A stretch of 7,311 nt of DNA from Planctomycetaceae bacterium (GTDB lineage: Bacteria > Planctomycetota > Planctomycetia > Pirellulales > Pirellulaceae): assembly GCA_002862265.1 (NCBI GenBank), contig PKCQ01000543.1:1-7311 (forward strand), read 5' to 3'. The notes under the pieces were generated by a model, which worked only from the letters and a program-made list of their open reading frames with translations, ran no database searches and had not been told where the DNA came from. This document shows, one piece after another, positions 6,255-7,311 of this stretch. Each line of letters starts with the position of its first letter. Positions within the stretch are counted from its first letter, which is position 1. The position numbers and the translations under genes were made by a program.

Positions 6255-7311
6255 ATGACAACTCGTCACCTGACATCACTTCTTGCTACCTGCACTTGCT
6301 ACAGCTGCATGCTCTTTGCAGTCATCCTTTGCGTCTCGCTTATAGGTTGTACCAGCGGTGGATCGAAGACCCTTCCGCCTGCTGGCCGAAAGGATCATGT
6401 GCTTGCACAGGGACTGGTGATGCCTGCGGGCGGCGTCGTGCGTTTGTCTGGTATGCCGGGCGATATCGTAGCGGCAGTTCAAGTCGAAGTCGGCCAAGAT
6501 GTCGAAGTAGATCAAGAACTCGTGCAAATGCGGTCTTCTTCTCTTCGTAGCAAGCAACTGCTTGCACTCCAAGCACAAAAGAAAGCGGCCCAACAGCAAG
6601 CTCAGCAAAAGATTGCTCAGGCTTCACAGCAAGTCCGAATTGCAACGGCAAAGCTGGAGAATGTTCGCGCCATCGAGGATTCTCTGCCAAGAAAAGAAAA
6701 GTTGATCACCATCGCCGAGGCACAGCTAACTGATGCAAAGGAAGTGCTGGCCAAGCTCAAGGGGATTTCCAAGAACAAACTTACGAAGGAGTTCGTCGGC
6801 GACTTGGAGGTCGACAGGCAGGCAATGGCTGTTCGCGATGCCGAACTTAAGCTTGGGCAGCAGCAAGAGACTTATGACCAAGCCGTTCAGGATGTGGAGC
6901 TTGCCAAGAAAGCTGCGTTGATAGAGTTGGAAGTCGCAGAAGAGTTGCTCAAGGCTACTACGGAATTCTCTCCTATCGAAGTTATCGATGCTCAAATCGC
7001 CACGCTCCAAGAAGAAATGGCGGCAGCCAAAATTCTTGCTCCTGCTAGCGGCCGGGTACTCGCCGTCAACGCTCGACGTGGCGAAGCCAGCGTGCCTCAA
7101 ATTCCTTTGGTCGAGATGGCAGATTTGAGCGAGATTGTTGTGGAAGCCGAGATCAACGCACGTGACGCGTCCCAAGTTAAGGTTGGCCAGTCGGCGACTA
7201 TTAGCAGCAGGGCCTTTAGGCCGATCAGCGGTAAAGTACTTCGTGTGGATGCCTTGGTCGGCAAACCACAGCTCAAGCCAATCGATCCCTTGGCTCGCAA
7301 AGACTACCGAA
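6255..7311 (+). CDS. HlyD/DevB-family periplasmic adaptor lipoprotein (partial, 3' end outside window)
   Basis: The frame is open from 6255 to the window end (352 codons seen) and encodes a membrane-fusion adaptor that would link an inner-membrane ABC exporter to an outer-membrane channel. Residues 1-31 form a signal peptide with lipobox LIGC (C32, followed by T33), implying a lipid anchor. Residues about 50-93 are the first half of the lipoyl-like domain, about 97-256 a long Gln/Ala-rich coiled-coil hairpin, 260-290 the second lipoyl half (ILAPASGRVLAV), and from 294 the beta-barrel. The stretch near DPLARKDYR at the edge is typical of DevB-type adaptors. The start at 6255 is the first in-frame ATG after the stop at 6144-6146; GTG 6246 and ATG 6309 are alternatives, the latter leaving a signal peptide without positive charge. 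No strong Shine-Dalgarno is seen. It is divergent from the DevA-like ATPase gene; a DevC-like permease gene may follow beyond the window. Confidence 0.88.
   Translation, partial: MTTRHLTSLLATCTCYSCMLFAVILCVSLIGCTSGGSKTLPPAGRKDHVLAQGLVMPAGGVVRLSGMPGDIVAAVQVEVGQDVEVDQELVQMRSSSLRSKQLLALQAQKKAAQQQAQQKIAQASQQVRIATAKLENVRAIEDSLPRKEKLITIAEAQLTDAKEVLAKLKGISKNKLTKEFVGDLEVDRQAMAVRDAELKLGQQQETYDQAVQDVELAKKAALIELEVAEELLKATTEFSPIEVIDAQIATLQEEMAAAKILAPASGRVLAVNARRGEASVPQIPLVEMADLSEIVVEAEINARDASQVKVGQSATISSRAFRPISGKVLRVDALVGKPQLKPIDPLARKDYR

Noticed and set aside
6276..6690. Minus-strand frames of 110 and 116 codons (6276-6608 and 6340-6690)
   Set aside because: They lie antisense within the adaptor lipoprotein frame, which has a signal peptide, coiled coil and lipoyl domains. 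They are shadows of it, as is the 149-codon frame at 6726-7175.

Overview
The window looks like chromosomal DNA of a Planctomycete-type bacterium, probably from the Pirellulaceae. This is inferred from protein style: long ABC-2 permeases with soluble insertions, poor or absent Shine-Dalgarno sequences, moderate GC and loose gene packing. No marker gene is present to prove it. The content is dominated by two separate ABC transport systems with one small membrane-anchored protein of unknown function between them. There is no sign of rRNA, tRNA, CRISPR, an insertion sequence or a phage gene.

Layout. Positions 92-3521 (minus strand) hold a two-gene ABC-2 operon: an ATPase (2553-3521, transcribed first), then 40 bp later an 806-residue permease (92-2512). 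The permease carries a large beta-propeller-like insertion before its last membrane helix, placed outside the cytoplasm by the predicted topology. Positions 3522-3894 are non-coding. Positions 3895-4407 (minus) encode a 170-residue protein with a single C-terminal membrane helix, driven by a good sigma-70-like promoter at 4479-4508, with a strong inverted repeat in the predicted 5' leader. Positions 4408-4834 are otherwise non-coding. Positions 4835-5995 (minus) encode a DevA-family ABC ATPase fused to a C-terminal cyclic-nucleotide-binding domain. After a 259-bp divergent intergenic region, a DevB/HlyD-type periplasmic adaptor lipoprotein starts at about 6255 on the plus strand and runs off the window end.

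How the genes fit together. The ATPase/permease pair forms an ABC-2 exporter or membrane-remodelling complex in which ATP hydrolysis inside is linked to a propeller outside. The CNB-fused ATPase and the adaptor lipoprotein look like two parts of a DevBCA-type (MacAB-like) export machine; the permease (DevC-like) is not in the window and probably lies beyond 7311. The CNB domain keeps the phosphate-binding residues of true cAMP/cGMP sites, so this exporter may be gated by a cyclic nucleotide.

The most unusual non-coding signal is that the upstream regions of the two ABC ATPase genes (3522-3894 and 5996-6254) share several short blocks in the same order and orientation, including two tiny ORFs with a common (I/L)RVD core.
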